DNA from: Acidobacteria bacterium 28-9
GTDB taxonomy: Bacteria > Acidobacteriota > Blastocatellia > Pyrinomonadales > Pyrinomonadaceae
Direction: 5' to 3'
Assembly (NCBI GenBank): GCA_002050355.1
Contig: MWYY01000051.1
Location: 1-64,000 of the forward strand
DNA: 64,000 nucleotides
How positions within the stretch are numbered: position 1 is the stretch's first letter; each line of letters starts with the position of its first letter. Made by a program: the position numbers and the translations under genes. The notes under the pieces were generated by a model, which was not told where the DNA came from, ran no database searches, and saw only the letters and a list, made by a program, of their open reading frames with translations. Shown here piece after piece: positions 50,780 through 58,581 of this stretch.

Positions 50780-52078
50780 ATGGACAAATTTTTAATCAGC
50801 GGCGGCGCGCCGCTCAAAGGAAAAATCGAAGTCAGCGGCGCGAAAAATTCCGCTTTGCCTTGTTTGGCGGCGACGCTTCTGAGTGCGGAAACCGTTATTT
50901 TGCATAACGTTCCGTATGTCAAAGATTTAATTACGCAGCGCAGATTACTCGAAGATCTGGGCGCGACGGTTTTAACGCCGGAACTCCGAACGCAGAAAAT
51001 AACGGCGAAAAACATCGAAACTTTTGAAGCGCCCTATGAATTGGTTAAAACAATGCGCGCTAGCGTTTTAGCTTTAGGTCCTTTACTTGCACGTTTTGGG
51101 CAAGCGAAAGTTTCGCTTCCGGGAGGCTGCGCTATCGGAACTCGTCCGATTGATTTACATCTGAAAGCCTTTGAACAACTTGGCGCGGTTGTATCTTTGG
51201 AATCAGGTGATGTCGTTGCGCGAGCGCCGAAAGGCAAATTAATCGGCGCAGTTGTTTCGTTTGAAAAAGTTACGGTTACGGGAACGGAAAACGTGATGAT
51301 GGCGGCGGCTCTCGCAAAAGGAAAAACGACAATTCACAACGCCGCGTGCGAGCCGGAAATTGAAGATTTAGCCGAGCTTTTAAATAAAATGGGCGCGCGC
51401 ATAAAAGGCGCGGGAACGCCCGTTATCGAAATTGAAGGCGTCGAAAACTTGGGCGCGGCTGAACACACGATTATTCCCGACCGCATCGAAACCGGAACTT
51501 TCATCGTAGCGGCGGCGATAACAAACGGCGAACTCGAAATAAAAAACTGCGTGCCGAAACATTTGACGGCGGCGATTAAAAAAATGCGCGAATCGGGCGT
51601 CGAAATTGAAGAGTTAAATCCAAGCACTTTGCGCGTTAAATGTTCCGGCAAAGGTTTGACTGCAAAAGACGTTACGACCGAGCCGCACCCGAATTTTCCG
51701 ACCGATATGCAGGCGCAGTATATGGCTTTGATGACGCAAGCCGAAGGCGTCTCGAACATTACCGAAACGATTTTTGAAAACCGTTTTATGCACGCTTCGG
51801 AACTTATTCGCCTCGGCGCGGACATTCATTTCGCCGGCAACACGGCAACCGTTCGCGGCAAAACCGATTTGATGGGCGCGCCCGTCCAGGCGTCGGATTT
51901 ACGCGCGTCGGCGTCGCTCGTTCTCGCTGCGCTCGCCGCGACGGGTGAGACGACAATTGACCGCGTTTATCACATTGACAGAGGCTACGAAAACATCGTC
52001 CGTAAATTAAGCTCGGTCGGCGCAAATATCGAGCGAGTTACGGATAATCTAAACTTAACGGCGGCAGAGGAAAAATAA
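50780..52078 (+). CDS. murA: UDP-N-acetylglucosamine 1-carboxyvinyltransferase
   Basis: First committed step of peptidoglycan synthesis: transfers enolpyruvate from PEP to UDP-GlcNAc. It has the start FLISGGAPLKGKIEVSGAKN (Lys/Asn of the active site), the catalytic Cys in LPGGCAIGTRPIDLH (~residue 117, fosfomycin target, so Cys rather than Asp), RIETGTFIVAAAITNG, PTDMQAQYMALM and the closing HIDRGYENIVRKL. 432 aa is normal. The ribosome-binding site is weak (GGTCGAAATCGAA). It follows the duplicated methyltransferase segment. Confidence 0.96.
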   Translation: MDKFLISGGAPLKGKIEVSGAKNSALPCLAATLLSAETVILHNVPYVKDLITQRRLLEDLGATVLTPELRTQKITAKNIETFEAPYELVKTMRASVLALGPLLARFGQAKVSLPGGCAIGTRPIDLHLKAFEQLGAVVSLESGDVVARAPKGKLIGAVVSFEKVTVTGTENVMMAAALAKGKTTIHNAACEPEIEDLAELLNKMGARIKGAGTPVIEIEGVENLGAAEHTIIPDRIETGTFIVAAAITNGELEIKNCVPKHLTAAIKKMRESGVEIEELNPSTLRVKCSGKGLTAKDVTTEPHPNFPTDMQAQYMALMTQAEGVSNITETIFENRFMHASELIRLGADIHFAGNTATVRGKTDLMGAPVQASDLRASASLVLAALAATGETTIDRVYHIDRGYENIVRKLSSVGANIERVTDNLNLTAAEEK

Positions 52079-52136
52079 AAATTAGAAGATATTATCACGG
52101 TTTTTTAATCAACAGTTTCGTGTGTTCTCTTCAAAC

Positions 52137-53531
52137 TTAAAATAACTCATCCAAGGCTTCTTCTAAAGTTCGCACGCCTACGACGCGCATTCCCAATAAT
52201 TTTTCCAAACCTTTTTTGTTTGACGCGGGCAAAATCAATTTCTTAAAACCTAAAGTCTGCGCTTCGCGGGCGCGCGTTTCGCCTTGCAGGACGCCGCGCA
52301 CTTCGCCGGTTAAGCCGACTTCGCCGAAGACGGCAACTTCGGGCAGTATTTGCAGATTGCGGAAACTTGAAGAAATTGCGGCAATGACGCCTAAATCCGC
52401 CGCCGGTTCGTCAATTTCTAAACCGCCCGCCACATTAACAAAAACGTCGTCGCCCGCCAATTGAAAGCCGAGACGTTTTTCGAGAACGGCAATTAAAAGC
52501 GATGTGCGGTTGTAATCGAAGCCTTGTGCCATTCGTCTGCCCGTGCCGAATTTTGTGCCGGAAACGAGAGCCTGGATTTCGACAAGCATCGGACGCGTGC
52601 CTTCCATACAAACCGTTACGACCGAGCCGCTTGCGCCCTCGGGTCGTTCCTGCAAGAAAACTTCCGACGGGTTGCCGACCGGTTTTAAGCCTTCGCCCGT
52701 CATCTCGAAGATGCCGATTTCGTTTGCCGCACCGAAACGATTTTTCGTGGCGCGAATGATGCGATGATTGTGATGCCTGTCGCCTTCAAAATATAAAACC
52801 GTGTCAACGATGTGTTCCAATGCTTTCGGTCCCGCAATCGAACCTTCTTTTGTAACGTGACCGATGAGAAAAACCGGAACATTCGCAGCTTTGGCAAACA
52901 TCATAAATTGCCCGGCGACTTCACGTACTTGGCTGACGCTGCCGGGCGCGGATTCGATATTCGGTGAAAATACAGTTTGGATCGAATCGACGATAATAAT
53001 GTCCGGCTTCATTCGTTCGATTTCCGTTAAAATTACATCGAGATTTGTTTCGGGCAATAGAAAAAGATTTTCCGCATTTAAGCCCAATCTTTCGCCGCGC
53101 ATTTTTATTTGCCGCTCGCTTTCTTCGCCCGAAACATACAAAACCTTTAAATCGTTTTCGCTTAATTTGTCCGCAACTTGCGCGACAAGCGTTGATTTGC
53201 CAATTCCGGGCGAGCCGCCGATTAAAACGAGTGAGCCGGGAACAATTCCGCCGCCGAGAACTCTGTCGAACTCGTCAATTCCGCTCGATGTTCGAGCGTC
53301 GTCCTGCGATTCAATTTCACCGTATGCGATCGGTTTTGTTTCACGAAAAACATTTGTACCGCGCCGCGCGCCAGCGGCAGAAGAACTTTTGCCGACGAGT
53401 TGCGCCGACGGGCGAAATTTTTCTTCGACGTAAGTATTCCACTCGCCACAGTCTGTGCATTTTCCCTGCCATTTGCGCGATTGATTGCCACAGTTTTGGC
53501 AGACATAAATTGTAGCCGGTGTTTTTGCCAT
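52137..53531 (-). CDS. radA: DNA repair protein RadA
   Basis: RecA-like helicase that drives branch migration in recombinational repair. In order: zinc finger VCQNCGNQSRKWQGKCTDCG (residues ~9-29), Walker A IGGSPGIGKSTL (~104), the RadA-specific KNRFG in RATKNRFGAANEIGIFEM (~258) and a C-terminal Lon-like domain (VFVNVAGGLEIDEPAADLGV, FGEVGLTGEVRGV). 464 aa is full length. Convergent with murA across 58 bases. Confidence 0.96.
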   Translation of the reverse strand: MAKTPATIYVCQNCGNQSRKWQGKCTDCGEWNTYVEEKFRPSAQLVGKSSSAAGARRGTNVFRETKPIAYGEIESQDDARTSSGIDEFDRVLGGGIVPGSLVLIGGSPGIGKSTLVAQVADKLSENDLKVLYVSGEESERQIKMRGERLGLNAENLFLLPETNLDVILTEIERMKPDIIIVDSIQTVFSPNIESAPGSVSQVREVAGQFMMFAKAANVPVFLIGHVTKEGSIAGPKALEHIVDTVLYFEGDRHHNHRIIRATKNRFGAANEIGIFEMTGEGLKPVGNPSEVFLQERPEGASGSVVTVCMEGTRPMLVEIQALVSGTKFGTGRRMAQGFDYNRTSLLIAVLEKRLGFQLAGDDVFVNVAGGLEIDEPAADLGVIAAISSSFRNLQILPEVAVFGEVGLTGEVRGVLQGETRAREAQTLGFKKLILPASNKKGLEKLLGMRVVGVRTLEEALDELF

Positions 53532-53671
53532 ATAAAATTTACGTTAATTTGTTGTAACGAAATCGAACAACCAAGAGGAAATAAAAATTCGCTTCCTGGA
53601 AAATGCGTATTCGTAAGATACGAATTTACTATACCAGGCAACGAAAAATCTATAAAAACGACATTTATTAT

Positions 53672-53687
53672 TGGCACAAAATTTGTA
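53672..53687 (+). promoter_or_regulatory. sigma-54-like promoter upstream of the Gly-rich gene
   Basis: TGGCAC (53672-53677), five bases, TTGTA (53683-53687): matches the -24 box fully; the -12 box has GT in place of GC. The Gly-rich gene starts 87 bases downstream. Confidence 0.4.
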
Positions 53688-53773
53688 TGTAAGGTTTTTT
53701 ACTCATTTAGTCAAGCCGTTAATAATTCAGTTAATGGAACTGAATGAGAAATCTACAATCAGGGAGAATAAAA

Positions 53774-54325
53774 ATGGCTAACAATCAAGACCAAGACAAT
53801 AATAAAGATCGAGAAGATAGAGGACAAGGAAGCGGCGGACAAGGTGGACAATCCGGTTCAGAAGGTCAAGGCGGTTCCGGTGGTCAAGGTGGACAGTCAG
53901 GCTCGCAAGGCGGCGGACAATCCGGTTCCGGCGGCAGCAGCGGCTCAGGTAGCGGCGGCTCAGGCGGCAGCGGTTCTGGAAGCAGTGGCTCCGGTGGCGG
54001 TAGCGGTTCAGGCGGACAAGGCGGTTCCGGTGGACAGTCTGGTTCTCAAGGAGGACAAGGCGGCGGTTCACAGGGCGGCGGTCAGTCCGGCTCTGGCGGC
54101 AGCGGCGGTTCCGGCGGACAATCCGGTTCGCAGGGTGGTTCCGGTGGTGGTCAATCTGGCTCCGGCGGAGGTAGCGGCTCAGGCAGCGGGGGTTCCGGCG
54201 GGAGCGGTTCTGGAAGTGGCGGTTCCGGGAGTGGAGGCTCTGGAAGTAGCGGCTCAGGTGGCGGAAGCGGCTCAGGTGGCGGAAGCGGCTCAGGTGGGTC
54301 AGGCGGCTCCGGCGGTAGTAGGTAA
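53774..54325 (+). CDS. low-complexity Gly/Ser/Gln protein
   Basis: 183 aa. After a polar start (MANNQDQDNNKDREDRGQGS) every residue to the final Arg is Gly, Ser or Gln, apart from a single Glu near residue 30. There is no signal peptide, no aromatic or hydrophobic residue and no membrane segment, so the chain must be disordered. Codons for Gly and Ser vary along the gene (GGC, GGT, GGA, AGC, TCC, TCA), which suggests that the protein sequence itself is under selection rather than mere DNA slippage. AGGGAG stands 8 bases before ATG 53774 and a strong terminator follows, so it appears to be a real single-gene transcript. Function unknown. Confidence 0.65.
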   Translation: MANNQDQDNNKDREDRGQGSGGQGGQSGSEGQGGSGGQGGQSGSQGGGQSGSGGSSGSGSGGSGGSGSGSSGSGGGSGSGGQGGSGGQSGSQGGQGGGSQGGGQSGSGGSGGSGGQSGSQGGSGGGQSGSGGGSGSGSGGSGGSGSGSGGSGSGGSGSSGSGGGSGSGGGSGSGGSGGSGGSR

Positions 54326-54355
54326 ATATTTTTTTACTAAAAACATTAGTGAAAT

Positions 54356-54390
54356 AAAAAGACGATTCTTTTGAGTCGTCTTTTTATTTT
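54356..54390 (+). terminator. terminator after the Gly-rich gene
   Basis: Perfect 10-bp stem AAAAAGACGA (54356-54365) / TCGTCTTTTT (54376-54385) with TATTTT following. Confidence 0.8.
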
Positions 54391-54670
54391 ACGTATTGGT
54401 TTAAGATTGCAAATTATATTTGATAAAAGATATGCAGTTGAAGAAAAACTAGGATAAATCTTTATCGAACTTATGAAGGACGCAAATCACCGCAGCCGGC
54501 GCCGACGAACGTAAATTGTCGCGGCTGATTTTATTTTTCTCAAACTTTTTCTTTTGAAAGATACAAAATTGTCAGTTTATATTTGGCTTGATAAATAAAA
54601 AATAGGCTGATTTAATCGTTTGATTATCCACTATTCAGTTTTTTAAATTCGTGCTAAGATTTCGATTGCG
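54391..54670. other. intergenic region upstream of yacL
   Basis: A+T-rich, without an open frame that I would support. A weak stem AAATCACCGCAGC / GCGGCTGATTT (around 54485-54532) followed by ATTTTTC may be a second terminator. Nothing else stands out. Confidence 0.4.
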
Positions 54671-55831
54671 ATGAAACTAGACATTCTCATAATCAGAATA
54701 AGCTTTATTGTTTTATTGGCAGCGATCGGCTTTTTGCTTAATCCGCTGGCGAATGTTCACAGTTTGGGCGAAATGGACGCTTGGACGAGCCGGACTTTTT
54801 CAGCCGTGCTCGGCGCGCTTATCGCTGTTTTCGTTGTCGGTTTCGAGATGCGTATTAGACGTGCGACTTTGAAGACACTTATTGGAGCGGCAATCGGTTC
54901 AATTTTGGGAATTATGGGCGCATTCTTAATCGGCGTGCTGATTTCGATTCAAAAGGTCGAAGCCGTTCCCGCCGAAATGCAGACTTTCCTGACAATTTCG
55001 CTGGCGTTCTTTATGGGTTATATTGGTCTGGTTGTCGGCGCGGCAAAAGGCGAATTCATAGATTTGTCGGCTCTCGGTGGAATCTTCAGTGATAAAAATG
55101 CGGTGAAGCGCGATTATAAAATTCTCGATACCAGCGTGATTATTGACGGACGCATCGCTGACGTTTCCGAAACCGGATTCCTGGGCGGAACTTTGATTAT
55201 CCCGCAGTTTATTTTGACCGAATTGCAGCAGGTCGCCGATTCGCCCGATTCATCAAAGCGTCAGCGCGGACGGCGAGGACTCGATATGCTGCAGCGGCTT
55301 CGCAATAACTCGAATCTCGATGTTCAAATTGTCGAGACGGATTTTCCTGCCGTTAAAGAAGTCGACCTAAAACTTATCGAACTCGGCAAACAACTCGAAG
55401 CCGTCATTATCACCAATGACTTCAATCTAAACAAAGTCTCGCAGCTTCGCGGCGTCAATGTCTTAAACGTCAACGAACTTGCCAACGCCTTAAAGCCGGT
55501 CGTTTTGCCCGGTGAAGCAATGCGCGTTTTTATTTTGAAAGAAGGCAAGGAATATAATCAAGGCGTCGCTTACCTGGATGACGGCACGATGGTCGTTGTT
55601 GATAACGCACGCAAACTTATCGGCAAAACGGCGGATGTTGCCGTTACAAGCGTTTTGCAGACGACGGCTGGAAAAATGATTTTTGGGCGATTGTGGGAAG
55701 AAAGAGACGAAGGTTATGAAACTACAAACGGCAACCATTTAGGCAACAATATCCACGATTCGCGCACGCCTGGTTTTCGCAAAGCGCCGCGCGAACTCCG
55801 CCAAACATCAATCGTTGAAGAACTTGAATAA
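54671..55831 (+). CDS. yacL: PIN/TRAM-domain membrane protein YacL
   Basis: Four membrane segments (residues ~5-130) are followed by a PIN nuclease-like domain starting at KILDTSVIIDGRIADVSETG (~150), with the acidic residues in LDTS, the helix LTELQQVADSPDSSKRQRGR and IITNDFNLNKVSQLRGV. A TRAM RNA-binding domain closes the protein (LPGEAMRVFILKEGKEYNQG to GKMIFGRL). This is the YacL family, thought to act on RNA at the membrane; its target is unknown. 386 aa is usual with a short extra tail. It is often beside ispD or radA; here radA is 1.1 kb away. Confidence 0.9.
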   Translation: MKLDILIIRISFIVLLAAIGFLLNPLANVHSLGEMDAWTSRTFSAVLGALIAVFVVGFEMRIRRATLKTLIGAAIGSILGIMGAFLIGVLISIQKVEAVPAEMQTFLTISLAFFMGYIGLVVGAAKGEFIDLSALGGIFSDKNAVKRDYKILDTSVIIDGRIADVSETGFLGGTLIIPQFILTELQQVADSPDSSKRQRGRRGLDMLQRLRNNSNLDVQIVETDFPAVKEVDLKLIELGKQLEAVIITNDFNLNKVSQLRGVNVLNVNELANALKPVVLPGEAMRVFILKEGKEYNQGVAYLDDGTMVVVDNARKLIGKTADVAVTSVLQTTAGKMIFGRLWEERDEGYETTNGNHLGNNIHDSRTPGFRKAPRELRQTSIVEELE

Positions 55832-55833
55832 TT

Positions 55834-55884
55834 GGTGAATGGTGAATGTCATTCACCATTAAACTATGAATTCTGCATTCATAG
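55834..55884. repeat. period-7 hairpin pair after yacL
   Basis: GGTGAAT, GGTGAAT then ATTCACCATT forms the first hairpin (AATGGTGAAT, 55838-55847, with 55851-55860). A second, CTATGAAT / ATTCATAG, is at 55864-55884. It separates yacL from the integrase. Confidence 0.8.
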
Positions 55885-56004
55885 ATATGGATTTATGATA
55901 ATGCTTTAAGTTACTTATTTTGCTGTATTTAACTAAAATTAAGTGCTGTCAAAAACCCCTGCTGTATCTAATAATGTAGCTAGTTGCCGCAAATTTACCG
56001 CTTT

Positions 56005-56958
56005 TTAGACTGCTTTTGCTTTCCTGCCAATTTCCATTTTTTTAATCGCGTCGGCTTTGAATGTTTCGGACGGATGCGCGTAGCGCATCACCATCTTCAA
56101 ATCACTGTGTCCAAGTATCGAAGCAAGGACAAGCAAATCAATTCCGTTCTCGACGGCGCGGCTGGCGAATGTGTGCCGGGCATCATATAACCTGAAATTC
56201 ATTTTTAAGTTACGGATGGTTGCGCGATGCTTTTTGTCTAATGTGTCGGTTGGCTTATTGCCGTCAATATCATTTTGCGGAAAAAGATTTTCGCCCGCGA
56301 ACTTTTCAGCGCGATAACGCAAAACCGCTTGCGCCCGTTCCGATAAATGAACTTGCCGAATTGATGAAGCCGTTTTGCCCTTTACCACTTGCAGAAAGCC
56401 TTTTGTCTGTGAAACGTCTTGGCGGCGGATGCGATACACTTCGCCGCATCTCATACCAGTTTCGAGTATTAGAATCGCCACGTCAGAGAGCGGCTGCGGA
56501 GCGGCGAGAAGATAAAGTTTTTCTTCGGCGTGTGTTATAACGTGAAAATTTCTTTCGTTGGCTTTTAACTGTTTTACTTTTCGCGCCGGATTATCCCGAA
56601 GAATTTTAGCGTCAACAAGACGGTTGAAAACGGCTTTCAAAAGAGTTAATTCGTGATTAACTGTTTCGCGTTTAATGGAATCCTTTGTTTTGCGCGATGT
56701 TTGCGCCGAACGCCAAACAATAAAATCCTCGACCGTTTTCTTATTGATGCGGTCAACCTTCACCGCTCCGAAATACTTCTTTAAGGATTGACAGGAAAAA
56801 TAATAACGCTGATAAGTTGTCGGCTGCCCGGCGTGTTCGGCTTTCGACCAAACAAGAAAATCGTCAGCCGCTTGTTTGAAAGTCGGAGCTTTGATTTTTG
56901 GCTCAATGCCGATTCTCCCAAGTGCTAATTCGTGCCGGAAAGCCGCTTCAATCGTCAA
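56005..56958 (-). CDS. tyrosine recombinase / phage-type integrase, N-terminus damaged
   Basis: The catalytic domain is complete: ETGMRCGEVYRI (Arg), the Lys in VVKGKTASSIRQVHL, YDARHTFASRA (Arg and His of the H/Y-x-x-R box), ASILGHSDLKMVMRYAHPS (second His and nucleophilic Tyr). The core-binding domain is at residues ~22-110. The only start in this frame is TTG 56958, but the frame stays open to 57036 and there encodes RRWRAFDGELVQQSTKVANK, the usual N-terminal arm of such integrases; an in-frame TAG at 57037-57039 then blocks it. Skipping one base near 57025 would connect to ATG 57052. So the gene may be broken by a +1 shift or misread. It marks an integrated element to its right (57-58.2 kb). 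Confidence 0.8.
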   Translation of the reverse strand: MTIEAAFRHELALGRIGIEPKIKAPTFKQAADDFLVWSKAEHAGQPTTYQRYYFSCQSLKKYFGAVKVDRINKKTVEDFIVWRSAQTSRKTKDSIKRETVNHELTLLKAVFNRLVDAKILRDNPARKVKQLKANERNFHVITHAEEKLYLLAAPQPLSDVAILILETGMRCGEVYRIRRQDVSQTKGFLQVVKGKTASSIRQVHLSERAQAVLRYRAEKFAGENLFPQNDIDGNKPTDTLDKKHRATIRNLKMNFRLYDARHTFASRAVENGIDLLVLASILGHSDLKMVMRYAHPSETFKADAIKKMEIGRKAKAV

Positions 56959-57158
56959 AGCATCGCGCTTGTTGGCAACTTTGGTTGATTGCTGGACAAG
57001 CTCGCCGTCAAAGGCCCGCCATCTGCGAGCTTTGCGCTAAACCGCTTTTCATCGTCAACGTTAGTAGCCGGGAAATGCGCGAGGACGCGCGGCAAACCGA
57101 ACGCAGAACCGCTTCATTTTACCATTAAACCGAACGTAAATTTGACTGGAGAAGCCTA

Positions 57159-57365
57159 ATGGACATTTTACGCAGACTAAAGAAGCTCGAACAAAATAAC
57201 CCGAACAAACCGCCGTGCTTTTGCGGCAAAACCTTTGTTGATTTGATGTATAAAGAACCGCACTTTTCGGCTTTGACCTATTGCGCGAACTGTAAAGACC
57301 ATTTCGACTATTGGGCGCGTCTTGCCCACGATGCCGAAACATCGGAGAACTTAACAAACATATGA
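57159..57365 (+). CDS. small zinc-ribbon-like protein of a phage-like element
   Basis: 68 aa. Two Cys pairs (PCFCGK near residue 20 and YCANCKDHF near 42) could hold one zinc. GGAGAAG stands 5 bases before the ATG. Its stop overlaps the next ATG by four bases (ATGA), so the two are translated together. No named family recognised; the place next to an integrase suggests an accessory or phage gene. Confidence 0.6.
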   Translation: MDILRRLKKLEQNNPNKPPCFCGKTFVDLMYKEPHFSALTYCANCKDHFDYWARLAHDAETSENLTNI

Positions 57366-57808
57366 CTTACAAAACTCACGAATTGGAACAGGCTGCATTA
57401 CAGGCAATCAAAACGCGCAAACTGCTTTTCATTGAAGATGTCGTTGCGTGTTTGCTCTGCTCAAAACCGACGTTCTATCAGCATAAACTTAACGAACTTG
57501 ACTCGATAAAAGACGCGATTTCGTTCAATCGGATTGAAACCAAGCTGAAGATACGTGAAAAGTTGTTTGAATCTGACAATCCGATTGCTTTGATAGCCTC
57601 TTACAAGCTGGTTGCCAATAATGACGAACTCGACCGCTTGACCACGAACAGGCAAACGCCGCGCTTGCCGGAAGGCAATAAGCCGATGGTTGTTACCTTC
57701 TCATTAAACCCGAACAAAGAGAACGACATCGTGCGCAACAAACTGCTTACCACAAGCGGCTCGCTTGACGATTCGGCTGTTGACGGCGAACTGTTAGACG
57801 ATGACTAA
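57362..57808 (+). CDS. putative phage helix-turn-helix protein (terminase small-subunit-like)
   Basis: 148 aa from ATG 57362 (the frame is open upstream, but the ATGA overlap with the preceding gene fixes the start). LLFIEDVVACLLCSKPTFYQH (~residues 17-37) reads as a helix-turn-helix, and NRIETKLKIREKLFESDNPI, then ALIASYKLVANNDELDRL follow. This resembles a small protein often found before terminase genes in phages of Bacteroidota; I recall the pattern, but cannot test it here. The acidic C-terminus (DDSAVDGELLDDD) is probably flexible. No large terminase follows, so the element is incomplete. Confidence 0.5.
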   Translation: MTYKTHELEQAALQAIKTRKLLFIEDVVACLLCSKPTFYQHKLNELDSIKDAISFNRIETKLKIREKLFESDNPIALIASYKLVANNDELDRLTTNRQTPRLPEGNKPMVVTFSLNPNKENDIVRNKLLTTSGSLDDSAVDGELLDDD

Positions 57809-57840
57809 GAAATACTACAATCAGCACGAATCAGACAATA

Positions 57841-57902
57841 TAAAAACGGCAATATCCGGCACGGGCTGTGGCATACCCCCCCCGAACCCATTGCCGTTTT
57901 TA
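57841..57902 (+). terminator. long-loop hairpin after the phage-like pair
   Basis: TAAAAACGGCAAT (57841-57853) pairs exactly with ATTGCCGTTTTTA (57890-57902) around a 36-base loop that holds a run of eight C (57876-57883). Fits a terminator 33 bases after the stop. Confidence 0.6.
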
Positions 57903-58024
57903 TAGAGACGGTTAAACGCATTTAACAGTCCGCTCGATTGAAATAAGAAAAAAGGCGGGAGCTGCGCAAAATCAGACAACTTAAAAGAAAGACTTTGACA
58001 GATTTTGAAAGAAATAAAAAAGCT

Positions 58025-58144
58025 ATGCCGAAACAAGCCAACAAAGAAAAAGCACTAGCCGCGCTGCTTACTTCGCCTTCGATTCGTGAAGCGTCCAAAG
58101 CAAGCGGTTTGAGCGAAGAAACTATTACCGCGTTAAAAACGTAG
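58025..58144 (+). pseudogene. short remnant of a phage helix-turn-helix gene
   Basis: A 39-codon frame starting MPKQANKEKALAALLTSPSI and continuing REASKASGLSEETI. This is the start of phage HTH proteins in which an ALL-x-SPTIREAAK-x-AGLSE helix pair is followed by W-L. The frame ends in TAG at 58142 soon after the recognition helix, so the rest of the gene is missing. No ribosome-binding site of strength precedes it. Best seen as a decayed end of the integrated element. Confidence 0.45.
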
Positions 58145-58581
58145 CTTTTTACCCTTTGCCAACTTGTACCTGGTTTCCGCCCGCATCAACTCTGCCGCTA
58201 TGAGATACTAAAAAATTATCTTCCGCCGGCGTCAAAAAAGTAATGTTTCCTGATACTCAGAATTTACCATTCGTTTACGCCTGAAATAAAAGTTTTATGA
58301 AGGCTATTTTCAAGGGAATTTTTGGACACCTTGAAAGATGTCCAAAAATTCTCTCGGATTTTCCTTCAAAATACTTAAAGAAATTGGCTATATAAAATTC
58401 TTCCCATTTTTTTCTCAGAAAGAGTTAAACGCGCTTGGCTAATCGCCGAAGTAACCGCGCTAACAATTTTTTTTAATAAAGACAGTCATTCCGGCAAGCG
58501 GATGTTGCAAATTTATGTGAAGTAATATACAGTGCGCACCACCGAAATACTGCTAATTTTCTGGAACAGGAGAAAAATAAA
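58145..58581. other. non-coding stretch after the integrated element
   Basis: No open frame that I would support. It holds one perfect 12-bp inverted repeat, AATTTTTGGACA (58317-58328) with TGTCCAAAAATT (58339-58350), loop of 10, which could be a terminator or an operator. AGGAG before 58582 belongs to the next gene. Confidence 0.5.

Noticed and set aside
53844-54374. Ala/Val/Pro-rich second frame across the Gly-rich gene
   Set aside because: It is the frame shadow of Gly/Ser codons and starts inside the gene; the Gly/Ser/Gln frame has the ribosome-binding site and ends just before the terminator.
55832-56004. tRNA gene as attachment site beside the integrase
   Set aside because: No cloverleaf, no TTC loop and no CCA end; the stretch has only the repeat hairpins and A+T-rich sequence.
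57159-57808. Toxin-antitoxin pair
   Set aside because: The ATGA-coupled small genes have that layout, but neither protein resembles a known toxin or antitoxin; the second looks like a phage HTH protein.
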